Assembly: GCA_035536315.1 (NCBI GenBank)
Contig: DATLOJ010000091.1
Span: 1 to 40,640 of the forward strand
Source of the DNA: DATLOJ01 sp035536315
Lineage (GTDB): Bacteria; Actinomycetota; CADDZG01; JAHWKV01
Direction of reading: 5' to 3'
DNA: 40,640 nucleotides
A program made the translations under genes and the position numbers. The notes below the pieces were generated by a model that ran no database searches, was not told the origin of the DNA, and saw only the letters and a program-made list of their open reading frames with translations. The number at the start of each line of letters is the position of its first letter. Within the stretch, counting starts at the first letter, position 1. Positions 1-7,905 of the stretch are shown here, in pieces.

Positions 1-2163
1 TCTTGCGATGTCCGCGGACCTCTGCCCGGTTTCCGTGGCGTCGGTGTCCAGCTCCTCGGCTATCCGAGATTCATCCACCCTCCCCGAAGCTGCAAGAGCC
101 TGGATCAGATGCCAGCGGAGCTCCGAATCGACCTGGCAGCCAGGGATCGGCCCGGTCCCGTCCAACAAGTCCTGGACCAGATCTAACTGCTCATCCGTAA
201 TTGCCGTGGACGCGAAGGCCTTCGTCCAGGCGAGCTGGAAATCGCTACCCGGCTCTACGGTGGTGGCTTGGTCGTACGCGTACCGGGTGTAACCCTCGAT
301 GGTCGATACCTGCGCAGCCGGATCCACAAAGAAAGCGAGCGTGTGATACGTCTTCAGCCAGGTCCACTCGATCACAGTGATCTGGCTCTCCCTGCCAAGG
401 TTTCGCTCGACCATGGTTATGTAGTCGCGTGCCTTCATCTCGCCATCACGGGTCATGTCCCACGCAGCAGCCCAGCAAACTGCGCGCGAAAGCGGCCTGT
501 CGATCTCGCAAACTCTGTCCCTGATCACACTGAGGGACTGCGGGTCCAGCCTTATCTTGGCGAAGGTCAGGTCGTTGTCGTTTGGAAGAACCAGCGCCGG
601 ACGCGGCACTCCGGAAAGCTCCGGAACTTCTGTCTCAGTGCCGGACGCGTCGATCTCGACCAGCTTTGTCCTCTTTAGCTTGCCCCCTGAGTCGTCATAA
701 AGCCCAATCGCAATCCGGTGAGACCGAATAGTCGGATGTTCGGGGGCGGCAGTCTGTTCCAGCACGAAGGACGAGATCTTGTCGCCCTCGAACGCGAATC
801 GCGGAGTGATCGTGTTGACGCCAGCGGTCTGCAGCCACTCCTTGGCCCAGCTTCCCAACTCTCTCCCCGAGGCTTTCTCTAGGGCCGACAGAAAGTCGGC
901 AAGCTCGGCGTTTCCGTACTGGTGCGTTTTGAAGTAGTCGCGGAGACCCTCTTTGAACGCGTCTTCGCCAACCCACGCGACGAGCTGCCTGAGAACCGAG
1001 CACCCCTTTGCATACGCGATGCCGTCGAAGTTGACTCTGACCGAGTCGGTGTCGGGCATCTCGGTGGTGATTGGGTGCGTTCCGGGGAGCTGGTCCTCAC
1101 GGTAAGCCCACGTCTTCCATCCATTTGCGAACGTGGTCCAGCCCTCGGTGAACTCAGTAGTCGCCATCTGCGACATGATCGACTCGTACGTCGCGAAGCT
1201 TTCGTTAAGCCACAGGTCCTCCCACCACCGCATTGTGACGAGGTCGCCGAACCACATATGCGCGAGCTCGTGAAGAATCGTCTCGGCCCTGCGCTCCAGC
1301 GTGGACCCTGTGACCTTCGAGCGAAAGATGTACGTCTCGGTGACGGTCACACAGCCGAGGTTCTCCATGGCCCCCTGGTTGTACTCGGGACAGAAGACGT
1401 GGTCGTACTTGTTGGTCATATAAGGAAAGTCGAACTTCTCGTTGAAGTAGTCGAAGCCGCCCCGTGTGATCTCGAAGATGTTCTCCGGGTCCAGGTACTT
1501 CGCCATCGACTGCCTGCAGTAAAGACCCAGCTCGACATCGCCCAATGCGTCTTTGAACTCGGCGTACGGGCCGGCGCAGATAGCGGTGATGTAGGTCGAG
1601 ATACGTGGCGTAGTTTCGAAAGTCCAGCGTCCGGTTTCCTCAGCGGCCGAGCGTTTTGATGGCTTCATGTTGGAAACGACCACCCAGCCGGATGGAGCTT
1701 CGACCTCAAAATCGAACGTTGCCTTCAGATCTGGCTGGTCGAAGCACGCGAACGCGCGGTGTGCCTCGAACGGCTCGAGATCTGAGTAGATGTAAACGAG
1801 GTCATCGGCTGGGTCTTTGAACCAGTGAAGCCCCACGCCCGCCCGGGTGAACGCGCACTCGGCATCCACAACGAGCTCGTTCGTCTCCTGCAAGTCGTCC
1901 AGCTTGATCCGAAGGCCGTCGTAGGTCGAAGGATCGATCTCTTCGCCGTTGAGCGATGCAGATCGAACGGATCGGGCAAGCAGATCGACAAAGGTTGACT
2001 CTCCGGGCTGCTTGCAGTTGAAGCGAACCGAGGACTCGCTGCCGAACGAGGAATCCCCCTGGGTGAGATCAAGAACGATTCGGTAAGAGACGTTGTCGAT
2101 GAGCAAGGCCCTCTGCCGGGCTTCCGCCGCGGTGAGGTTGGAGTCCGTGCGTACGTCAGACAA
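1..2163 (-). CDS. pepN: Aminopeptidase N (M1 zinc metallopeptidase), C-terminus cut by window edge
   Basis: M1-family aminopeptidase, a cytosolic zinc enzyme that removes N-terminal residues from peptides. The frame is open from position 2163 to the window edge (721 codons, against roughly 830-870 for actinobacterial PepN), so about the last 15% lies outside. The exopeptidase motif GAMEN is encoded near 1365-1380 and the zinc motif HELAH near 1265-1280, followed by WWEDLWLNESFA, which carries the third zinc ligand (Glu). The N-terminus reads SDVRTDSNLTAAEARQRA, typical of actinobacterial PepN. The only sensible start is TTG at 2161-2163, which overlaps the leuS stop by 8 nt (TTGTCTGA). No Shine-Dalgarno is visible, so translation is probably coupled to leuS. 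Confidence 0.95.
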   Translation of the reverse strand, partial: MSDVRTDSNLTAAEARQRALLIDNVSYRIVLDLTQGDSSFGSESSVRFNCKQPGESTFVDLLARSVRSASLNGEEIDPSTYDGLRIKLDDLQETNELVVDAECAFTRAGVGLHWFKDPADDLVYIYSDLEPFEAHRAFACFDQPDLKATFDFEVEAPSGWVVVSNMKPSKRSAAEETGRWTFETTPRISTYITAICAGPYAEFKDALGDVELGLYCRQSMAKYLDPENIFEITRGGFDYFNEKFDFPYMTNKYDHVFCPEYNQGAMENLGCVTVTETYIFRSKVTGSTLERRAETILHELAHMWFGDLVTMRWWEDLWLNESFATYESIMSQMATTEFTEGWTTFANGWKTWAYREDQLPGTHPITTEMPDTDSVRVNFDGIAYAKGCSVLRQLVAWVGEDAFKEGLRDYFKTHQYGNAELADFLSALEKASGRELGSWAKEWLQTAGVNTITPRFAFEGDKISSFVLEQTAAPEHPTIRSHRIAIGLYDDSGGKLKRTKLVEIDASGTETEVPELSGVPRPALVLPNDNDLTFAKIRLDPQSLSVIRDRVCEIDRPLSRAVCWAAAWDMTRDGEMKARDYITMVERNLGRESQITVIEWTWLKTYHTLAFFVDPAAQVSTIEGYTRYAYDQATTVEPGSDFQLAWTKAFASTAITDEQLDLVQDLLDGTGPIPGCQVDSELRWHLIQALAASGRVDESRIAEELDTDATETGQRSADIAR

Positions 2164-4612
2164 CGACGTTCACCAGCCTTGGAGGAACCACCACGATTTT
2201 CTTCGGCTCTGCCCCATCCAGATGCGACCTGACCTTCTCGTTCGACAGTGCTAGTTCGCGCATGTCTTCCTCGTTTATGTCGGGAGTTACCTGCACCTTA
2301 TCTCTGACCTTCCCGTTGACCTGAAGCACAAGCGTCACCTGCTCCGGCGAGGCCAGTTTCTCGTCGTAATCGGGCCACTGCTCGAAATGTATCGACCCCT
2401 CGTTTCCGTACCTGTGCCAAAGCTCCTCGGTGATGAATGGGGCGAAGGGGGCGAGGAGCTTGAGGAAGGTCTCAGCGGCCTGTTTCGGTGGGGGACCTAC
2501 CGACTTTGTCACCTCGTTGACGAAGGTCATCAATGAGGCAATAGCAGTGTTCAGCCCGAACACCTCCATGTCTTCCGTAACGGCCTTGACCGTTCGATGC
2601 AGGACCCTGCTCAGCTCATCGGAGGGGGGATGGTCCGAAACCTCGCCCATGACTCGCCATACGCGCGAGAGCCAGCGGAAGGCCACTCGCCCGATCTCGT
2701 CCTGACCGTCTGCGTCGAAGTCGTAATCGTCCGCTGGAGGGCTGCAGAAGAGCATGAATACCCTGGCTGCGTCCGCGCCGAATCTGTCGATCGTCCCCGC
2801 CGCCTCGATGATGTGGCCCGAGGACTTGGACATGTCTTTGCCCACCAGCGTCACGTAACCCTGGTTGAACAGAGTTTCGAAAGGCTCCTCGAAGTTCAGC
2901 CAACCCTGGTCTGCAAAGAACTTGGTAAAGAACCTCGCAAAGATGAGATGCGTGACGGCATGCTCCTCACCTCCGAAGTAGAAGTCGACCGGCCCCCACG
3001 CGTTCGCCTTCGAGGCATCGAAGGGAATCTCCTCGTTCTTGGGATCGCAGTACCTCAGGAAGTACCAGGCCGAGTCGAAGAACGTGTCGAGCGTATCGGT
3101 CTCCCTTTTGGCTCCCTTCCCGCAACTGGGACACGCCACGTTGACCCACTCTTCGTTCTTGGCCAGGGGGCTCACAGCATCTTCCTTGGGGGTGTAGTCG
3201 GCCTGATCCGGCAGGACCACTGGAAGTTGTTCGTATGGGACCGGAACCTCGCCGCAGTCCTCGCAGTGAATGATTGGGATGGGAGTCCCCCAGTAACGCT
3301 GGCGTGATACGAGCCAGTCGCGCTGACGGTAGTTGATGGCGCCGGATCCCTTGCCCTCGCTCTGGAGCCAGTCGATGACTTTGTCGATCCCCTCGCGCGT
3401 CTCGGGATCTACACGCGTCCCGTCAAAGGGGCCGGAGTGGATCATCCGACCTGGGCCGCTGTACGGGGCCTCGAGAACCGTCCCTTCGTCGAATGGCTGA
3501 TCATCGGGAGCGATAACAGGCTTAATCGGAATCTTGTACTGGCGAGCGAATTCGAAGTCGCGCTGATCGTGTGCCGGGACGGCCATGATCGCCCCGGTTC
3601 CATATCCCATGAGGACGTAGTCCGCCGCCCAGACGGGTATCTCCTCACCGCTTACCGGGTTGATCGCGACGGCGGGTAGCTCGGCCCCCAGGCGCGCGCC
3701 CGTGCCTGCCATCCTGTCGACCTCCGTCTGCTGACGGACGCGTCGGACGAAGTCGTCGAAGTCTTTCTCCTGGCCGCTTCCTTCAACCAGATCCCGCGCG
3801 GAAGGATGCTCGGCTGCCACCACGAAGAAGGTTGCTCCCCACAAGGTGTCGGGTCTGGTTGTAAAGACCGGCATCTCAATCGTTTTCTTGCCGTCCTTCG
3901 TTTTCAGCACGAAGGTGACTTCCGCTCCCCTGCTCCTTCCGATCCAGTGACGCTGCTTGGCAAGCAAGGAGTCCTTCCACCGAAGCCTCGGCATGTCGTC
4001 CAGCAGCCGGTCCGAGTAGTTGGTGATCCTTAGGAACCACTGCGTGAGGTCCCGCACCACGGGCTCCGAGCCGCACCTCCAGCAACTGCCGTTCACCACC
4101 TGCTCTTTCGCGAGGACGGTCTTGTCCACGGGACACCAGTTGACCGCCGCCTTGGTCCGGTACGCCAGACCGTTGTCGAGCAGCTTTAGGAATATCCACT
4201 GATTCCACCGGTAGTACTCCGGCTCGCAGCTGATCACCTCCCGATCCCAGTCGTAGGAGAAACCGAGACGCAGGAAGGACGACCTCATCTGATTGATGTT
4301 GGTGATCGTGGCCTCTCGGGGGTGGATGCCCAGCTGCATGGCCCGACGCTCAGCCGGGAGCCCGAAAGCGTCGTACCCCATCGGGTGCATGACCTCGAAT
4401 CCCTTCATGCGCCAGTAGCGCGCCATCGCGTCCGCAATTGAATAGTTCTCGACATGCCCGACGTGGAGATCCCCCGACGGGTAAGGAAACATCTCCATTA
4501 CGAACCGCTTCGGTTTTTCCCCCGGGAGTTCGGGGGCCGCGTAGATTCGGCGGGCGTTCCAATCCTCTGCCCAGCGCGATTCGAATGTCTGCGGTTCGTA
4601 ACGGTCTTCCAT
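2156..4612 (-). CDS. leuS: Leucyl-tRNA synthetase
   Basis: Class I leucyl-tRNA synthetase, charging tRNA-Leu in the cytosol. The HIGH-type motif is PYPSGDLHVGH near the N-terminus. A zinc-knuckle pair (CWRCGSEP) and a second Cys pair (CEDCGEVP) follow, then the editing domain (CP1, with TTRPDTLWGATF). The second signature is present as DMSKSSGH, a variant of KMSKS. I chose ATG at 4610-4612 (MEDRYEPQTFESRW), which matches the usual bacterial LeuS N-terminus and gives 818 residues. An in-frame GTG at 4643-4645 would add 11 unconserved residues. Neither start has a clear Shine-Dalgarno. The gene is divergent from the metal operon, and the DtxR-box-like site lies only 52 nt upstream, so metal-dependent effects on leuS are conceivable. 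Confidence 0.97.
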   Translation of the reverse strand: MEDRYEPQTFESRWAEDWNARRIYAAPELPGEKPKRFVMEMFPYPSGDLHVGHVENYSIADAMARYWRMKGFEVMHPMGYDAFGLPAERRAMQLGIHPREATITNINQMRSSFLRLGFSYDWDREVISCEPEYYRWNQWIFLKLLDNGLAYRTKAAVNWCPVDKTVLAKEQVVNGSCWRCGSEPVVRDLTQWFLRITNYSDRLLDDMPRLRWKDSLLAKQRHWIGRSRGAEVTFVLKTKDGKKTIEMPVFTTRPDTLWGATFFVVAAEHPSARDLVEGSGQEKDFDDFVRRVRQQTEVDRMAGTGARLGAELPAVAINPVSGEEIPVWAADYVLMGYGTGAIMAVPAHDQRDFEFARQYKIPIKPVIAPDDQPFDEGTVLEAPYSGPGRMIHSGPFDGTRVDPETREGIDKVIDWLQSEGKGSGAINYRQRDWLVSRQRYWGTPIPIIHCEDCGEVPVPYEQLPVVLPDQADYTPKEDAVSPLAKNEEWVNVACPSCGKGAKRETDTLDTFFDSAWYFLRYCDPKNEEIPFDASKANAWGPVDFYFGGEEHAVTHLIFARFFTKFFADQGWLNFEEPFETLFNQGYVTLVGKDMSKSSGHIIEAAGTIDRFGADAARVFMLFCSPPADDYDFDADGQDEIGRVAFRWLSRVWRVMGEVSDHPPSDELSRVLHRTVKAVTEDMEVFGLNTAIASLMTFVNEVTKSVGPPPKQAAETFLKLLAPFAPFITEELWHRYGNEGSIHFEQWPDYDEKLASPEQVTLVLQVNGKVRDKVQVTPDINEEDMRELALSNEKVRSHLDGAEPKKIVVVPPRLVNVVV

Positions 4613-4663
4613 TGGACCGGTAACCGTAACGCACACCCAGCGCACTAAGGTTGCCGTGGAGAT

Positions 4664-4682
4664 TTAGATAAGACTAAAATAA
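4664..4682 (+). promoter_or_regulatory. DtxR/IdeR-like operator overlapping the metal-operon promoter
   Basis: The 19-nt string TTAGATAAGACTAAAATAA matches 14 of 19 positions of the classical DtxR/IdeR box (TTAGGTTAGGCTAACCTAA), including the TTAG and CTAA half-site cores. It ends directly against the ATG of the DtxR-family gene. A -35-like TTGCCG (4651-4656) and a -10-like TAAAAT (4675-4680) are spaced 18 nt apart, so the operator covers the -10. Autoregulation by the downstream repressor is inferred from position and sequence. Confidence 0.7.
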
Positions 4683-5351
4683 ATGTTTGTGGCACCTTCC
4701 GAATCCGTCCAGGACTACGTCAAAGTCATCTACCTCCTCGGCCAGGACGCGTCTGAGGTGACCACGTCCGCTATTGCGGAGCGTATGGGCGTGAGCCCCG
4801 CCTCGGTGACGGCAATGATCAAACGACTGGCCGAAGCCGGGCTGGTCAGATACAAGCGGTACAAAGGGGTGGAACTAAGCGCCACTGGAAGAGGGGTGGC
4901 ACTCGAGGTCGTTCGCCACCACCGCCTGGTCGAGTCCTACCTGCACGAGTCGCTTGGAATCCCGTGGGACCGCGTCCATCAGGAGGCCGAAGTGCTGGAA
5001 CATTTCCTCTCGGACGAGCTGGAGGACAGGATGGCCGAGTCACTCGGCCACCCAACTCACGACCCCCACGGAGATCCCATCCCCCCGAAGAGCGGCCGCT
5101 ACAGCGAGAAGCGGCATGAGGTGCTGACTGAGTCGCACCCCGGGCCCGCAAGGGTCGAGCGAGTTTCCGACAGGGATCCCGAGATGTTGCGCTACATCGA
5201 CTCGCTGGGCCTGCGGCCGGGAGCGCAGATCACCGTCGAAAAGAAATCCCCGTTTGGAGGCCCGGTCTGGGTGAAGGTCGGGCGCAAGCGCCACGCGATC
5301 GGCGGCGAGCTGGCCTCCTCTATCTTCGTTTCTCAGGTGACCGCAGCATGA
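4683..5351 (+). CDS. DtxR/MntR-family metal-dependent transcriptional repressor
   Basis: Full-length (222 aa) DtxR-type regulator. It has an N-terminal winged helix (about residues 8-70, helix-turn-helix SAIAERMGVSPASVTAMIKRL), a metal-binding and dimerisation domain (about 72-145), and a C-terminal SH3/FeoA-like domain (about 155-217). Aligned by eye to DtxR, the ancillary-site ligands are kept (H80, E84, H99). The primary-site Met10 and Cys102 are replaced by D11 and E103, followed by E106 and H107. That Asp/Glu pattern is the one seen in Mn-sensing MntR rather than Fe-sensing DtxR/IdeR, although MntR Glu11 corresponds to Lys here. ATG 4683 is used. If transcription starts near 4687-4689, GTG 4689 (VAPSESVQDY) would be a leaderless alternative. 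Its stop overlaps the next start (ATGA). Confidence 0.93.
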   Translation: MFVAPSESVQDYVKVIYLLGQDASEVTTSAIAERMGVSPASVTAMIKRLAEAGLVRYKRYKGVELSATGRGVALEVVRHHRLVESYLHESLGIPWDRVHQEAEVLEHFLSDELEDRMAESLGHPTHDPHGDPIPPKSGRYSEKRHEVLTESHPGPARVERVSDRDPEMLRYIDSLGLRPGAQITVEKKSPFGGPVWVKVGRKRHAIGGELASSIFVSQVTAA

Positions 5352-6370
5352 AGATGCCACGACTGTTCGTGCGCAGGCCCAAAGATGAGGGCGGCCTTGC
5401 CCTGACTCGCCGGCAGCTTCTTGCAGCCGGATCTCTTGGAGCGGCGGGCCTCTTAACGCGCGGGGGCCGGAAGGCTTCGGCCTTCCAGCACGAACAGCAC
5501 TTGCGCGACCACTTCGGGAACACCACCGTCGGAGAAGTGGACACAAAGATCTTCAATCCCATGACTTATCTTGAAGAGTTCGACCGCGGCAAGGAGTCGA
5601 TTCAGCCGGACGGAACCGTGCTACGCGAGTTCCAGATCACCTCGGTCGATGTCGAGATCGAAGTCGCCCCCGGCGTCTTTTTTCCGGCCTGGGCTTACAA
5701 CGGAAAGGTGCCAGGGCCGACTCTCAGAGCGAATGCCGGAGACCGTGTGCGGGTGAACTTCACCAACGCCGGACGGCATCCCCACACCATTCACTTCCAC
5801 GGATTTCACTCAGCGGGAATGGACGGTGTATTCGAGCTGGTCAAACACAACGAGACGTTTACTTACGAATTCATTGCCGATCCCTTTGGCCTGCATCTGT
5901 ACCACTGCCACACTCCCCCGCTGAAAAGGCACATCCATAAAGGCCTTTACGGCACGTTCATCGTCGACCCGCCGGGTGGAAGGCCACCCGCCCGCGAGAT
6001 GGTGATGATGATGAACGGCTTCGACACGAACCTGGACGGTGAGAACGAGATCTACGCCGTGAACTCGGTCGCCCATTACTACATGCGCCACCCGATACAT
6101 GTGAAGCAAAACGAGCTGATTCGCGTCTACCTCGTCAACATCACAGAGTTCGACTTGATCAACTCATTCCACTCTCACGCCACGTTCTTCAACGAGTTCC
6201 GGACCGGGACCAAGCTCGAGCCCGACAACTTCACCGACACGATCATCCTCGGCCAGGGAGAGCGCTCGATCCTCGAGTTCAGCTATCGGGAGCCCGGTTC
6301 TTACATGTTCCATGCCCATGTCTCCGAATTCGCCGAGCTCGGCTGGGCCGGAATGTTCGAGGTCACGTGA
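5348..6370 (+). CDS. Two-domain multicopper oxidase, Tat-exported
   Basis: Two-cupredoxin multicopper oxidase of 340 aa. A twin-arginine signal (TRRQLLAAGSLGAAGLL, Arg21-Arg22) predicts folded export through Tat. Domain 1 carries HTIHFHGFH (H146, H149, H151, H154) and HLYHCHTPPLKRHIHKGLYG with H186-C187-H188 and H195/H197, a type 1 copper site. The position usually held by the axial Met is Leu200. Domain 2 supplies HSH (H275, H277) and FHAH (H322, H324) but has no Cys, so it can give type 2/3 ligands but no blue copper. This one-T1-per-chain layout suits a trimer like NirK or small laccases. Oxidation of Fe(II), Mn(II) or Cu(I) is inferred from the operon. Nitrite reduction is not excluded. 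The start overlaps the regulator stop by 4 nt. Confidence 0.88.
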   Translation: MKMPRLFVRRPKDEGGLALTRRQLLAAGSLGAAGLLTRGGRKASAFQHEQHLRDHFGNTTVGEVDTKIFNPMTYLEEFDRGKESIQPDGTVLREFQITSVDVEIEVAPGVFFPAWAYNGKVPGPTLRANAGDRVRVNFTNAGRHPHTIHFHGFHSAGMDGVFELVKHNETFTYEFIADPFGLHLYHCHTPPLKRHIHKGLYGTFIVDPPGGRPPAREMVMMMNGFDTNLDGENEIYAVNSVAHYYMRHPIHVKQNELIRVYLVNITEFDLINSFHSHATFFNEFRTGTKLEPDNFTDTIILGQGERSILEFSYREPGSYMFHAHVSEFAELGWAGMFEVT

Positions 6371-7549
6371 TTGAGTAAGACCGAACCCCGCGCGAAGAAG
6401 ACAAGTATCGCGTGGGCTCTGATTCCTCTGCTGCTGATTGCGCTCATGGCCTTTCTCCTCATCAAGGCCGGGCCCAGGGGGCTGTTCCCTGGAGAGTTTC
6501 CGCCGATTGAGGAGCTGACCGTAGGAAGGGTCAAGCTCGAGCCCGGAAAGATCGTCCTGGTAGTCACAAACGGAGGGCCATCCGAGGTGGTCGTCTCTCA
6601 GGTTTTGGTCGACGACGCGTTTTGGGACCACGAGATCGAACCCGGCAGAACCATCAAACGGCTTCGTTCCGCAACTGTGACCATCGAGTACCCATGGGTC
6701 GAAGGCGAGCCCGTTGAGGTCGCGCTCGTGTCATCGACCGGCCTCACATTTCCGCACTCCATCGAGGTGGCAACCGAAACTCCTCCGATCGACCGCAAGT
6801 TCATCATCACCTTCGGCCTTCTCGGCATTTACATCGGTCTCATTCCCGTTCTGCTTGGAATGGGGTTTGCGCCCTTCGTTCGAACCCTGCCCCGTTCCTG
6901 GCTCATCTTCTTCATGGCATTCACGGCCGGCGTCCTCATCTTTCTGGGCATCGAGACGGTTACCGAAGCGCTGGAGTCTGCCGAGGCGTTGCCCGCTGCG
7001 TTTGGGGGCATCGGTCTGATCGCCTTCGCGGCAATCGGCAGCTTCGCCGTCATATTCGCTGCGTCACGCTGGTTTCGGAAACGCACGGGAGGGGACCGCA
7101 GAGTCGTCGTCGCGTTCCTGGTTGCAGCAGGCATCGGGTTGCACAACCTTGGAGAGGGCCTTGCCGTCGGCGCGGCTTATCGCATCGGCCAAATCGCCCT
7201 CGGCGCATTCCTTGTCGTGGGGTTCGCCCTTCACAACACCACCGAAGGTCTCGGAATCGTTTCGATTCTCGGGGACAAGAAGATCGCAATCAGAAGACTT
7301 GCGCTACTGGGCGCGATTGCGGGCCTGCCGACGGTACTGGGGGCCTGGATCGGTGGGTTCTTCTTTTCGCCCACGCTCGCTGCGGTTTTCCTTGCGATCG
7401 CGGCCGGTGCGATCGCGGAGGTCGTCGTGGACGTCATGCTGGCCATCAAAGAAGAGGGGGCCGGCGCGGCTTCCGGCCCCCCTGCCATGCTAGGAATCGC
7501 CGTTGGGCTTACGGTGATGTACGTGACTGGAATACTGATAGCGGCTTGA
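6371..7549 (+). CDS. ZIP-family metal transporter with extracellular beta-sandwich domain
   Basis: Membrane protein of 392 aa. One N-terminal transmembrane helix (about 13-32) is followed by a roughly 100-residue beta-rich segment (about 45-138), then about eight hydrophobic helices of a ZIP permease. The ZIP signatures are HNLGEG (H258, E262) and HNTTEG (H288, E292), the binuclear metal site of helices 4 and 5. The beta segment looks cupredoxin-like in strand pattern but has no Cys, so a blue copper site is ruled out. ZIP proteins bring divalent metals such as Zn, Fe or Mn into the cytosol. TTG at 6371 directly follows the oxidase stop TGA, so translation is probably coupled. The pairing with an exported oxidase recalls oxidase-permease metal uptake. 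Confidence 0.9.
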   Translation: MSKTEPRAKKTSIAWALIPLLLIALMAFLLIKAGPRGLFPGEFPPIEELTVGRVKLEPGKIVLVVTNGGPSEVVVSQVLVDDAFWDHEIEPGRTIKRLRSATVTIEYPWVEGEPVEVALVSSTGLTFPHSIEVATETPPIDRKFIITFGLLGIYIGLIPVLLGMGFAPFVRTLPRSWLIFFMAFTAGVLIFLGIETVTEALESAEALPAAFGGIGLIAFAAIGSFAVIFAASRWFRKRTGGDRRVVVAFLVAAGIGLHNLGEGLAVGAAYRIGQIALGAFLVVGFALHNTTEGLGIVSILGDKKIAIRRLALLGAIAGLPTVLGAWIGGFFFSPTLAAVFLAIAAGAIAEVVVDVMLAIKEEGAGAASGPPAMLGIAVGLTVMYVTGILIAA

Positions 7550-7905
7550 AACGATTTGTGGTCACGCTCGCTATCCTCGCGATGGTGGGATGCAACGGTG
7601 AGTCCGAAGCTCCCGACGCAGGTCCGGCGATAGCCGAGGACAAGGGGTGCGCGGGATGCCACTCGTCCGACGGAAGCGAATCCGTAGGCCCAACCTGGAA
7701 AGGTCTGTTTGGTTCCAGGGTGGAGCTCGACGATGGAGCCGTTGTGACCGCTGACGAGGCATACCTGCGAGAGTCGATGCTCATGCCATCTGCGAAGACC
7801 GTTAAGGGCTTCCCGACGGGCCTGATGGAAACGGTAATCAAACCCAATTCTCTGAGCAATCAAGAGGTTGAGGAGCTAATCGCCTATATAAAGACCTTGA
7901 AGTGA
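7546..7905 (+). CDS. Lipoprotein class I cytochrome c
   Basis: Small exported haem protein of 119 aa. The signal peptide ends in a lipobox (LAMVGC, Cys16), so it is probably membrane-anchored on the outer face. The haem motif is CAGCH (C35, C38, H39). M94, within GFPTGLM, is the likely distal ligand. The body resembles the cytochrome c domain fused to the C-terminus of caa3 oxidase subunit II (GPTWKGLFGS, VTADEAYLRES, and the closing LIAYIKTL). No oxidase subunit lies nearby. It probably carries electrons between the multicopper oxidase or its substrate and the respiratory chain, which is inferred from the operon. TTG start, overlapping the ZIP stop by TTGA. Confidence 0.9.
   Translation: MKRFVVTLAILAMVGCNGESEAPDAGPAIAEDKGCAGCHSSDGSESVGPTWKGLFGSRVELDDGAVVTADEAYLRESMLMPSAKTVKGFPTGLMETVIKPNSLSNQEVEELIAYIKTLK

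Noticed and set aside
922..1659. 245-aa plus-strand open frame
   Set aside because: It is antisense to pepN, whose frame carries GAMEN and HELAH motifs; the product is unlike any family I know.
2800..2860. Loss of the KMSKS motif in leuS as a sign of a dead enzyme
   Set aside because: DMSKSSGH keeps the central MSKS; a variant first residue is seen in active leucyl synthetases.
2597..3307. 236-aa plus-strand frame
   Set aside because: Shadow of leuS, which has full synthetase motifs on the minus strand.
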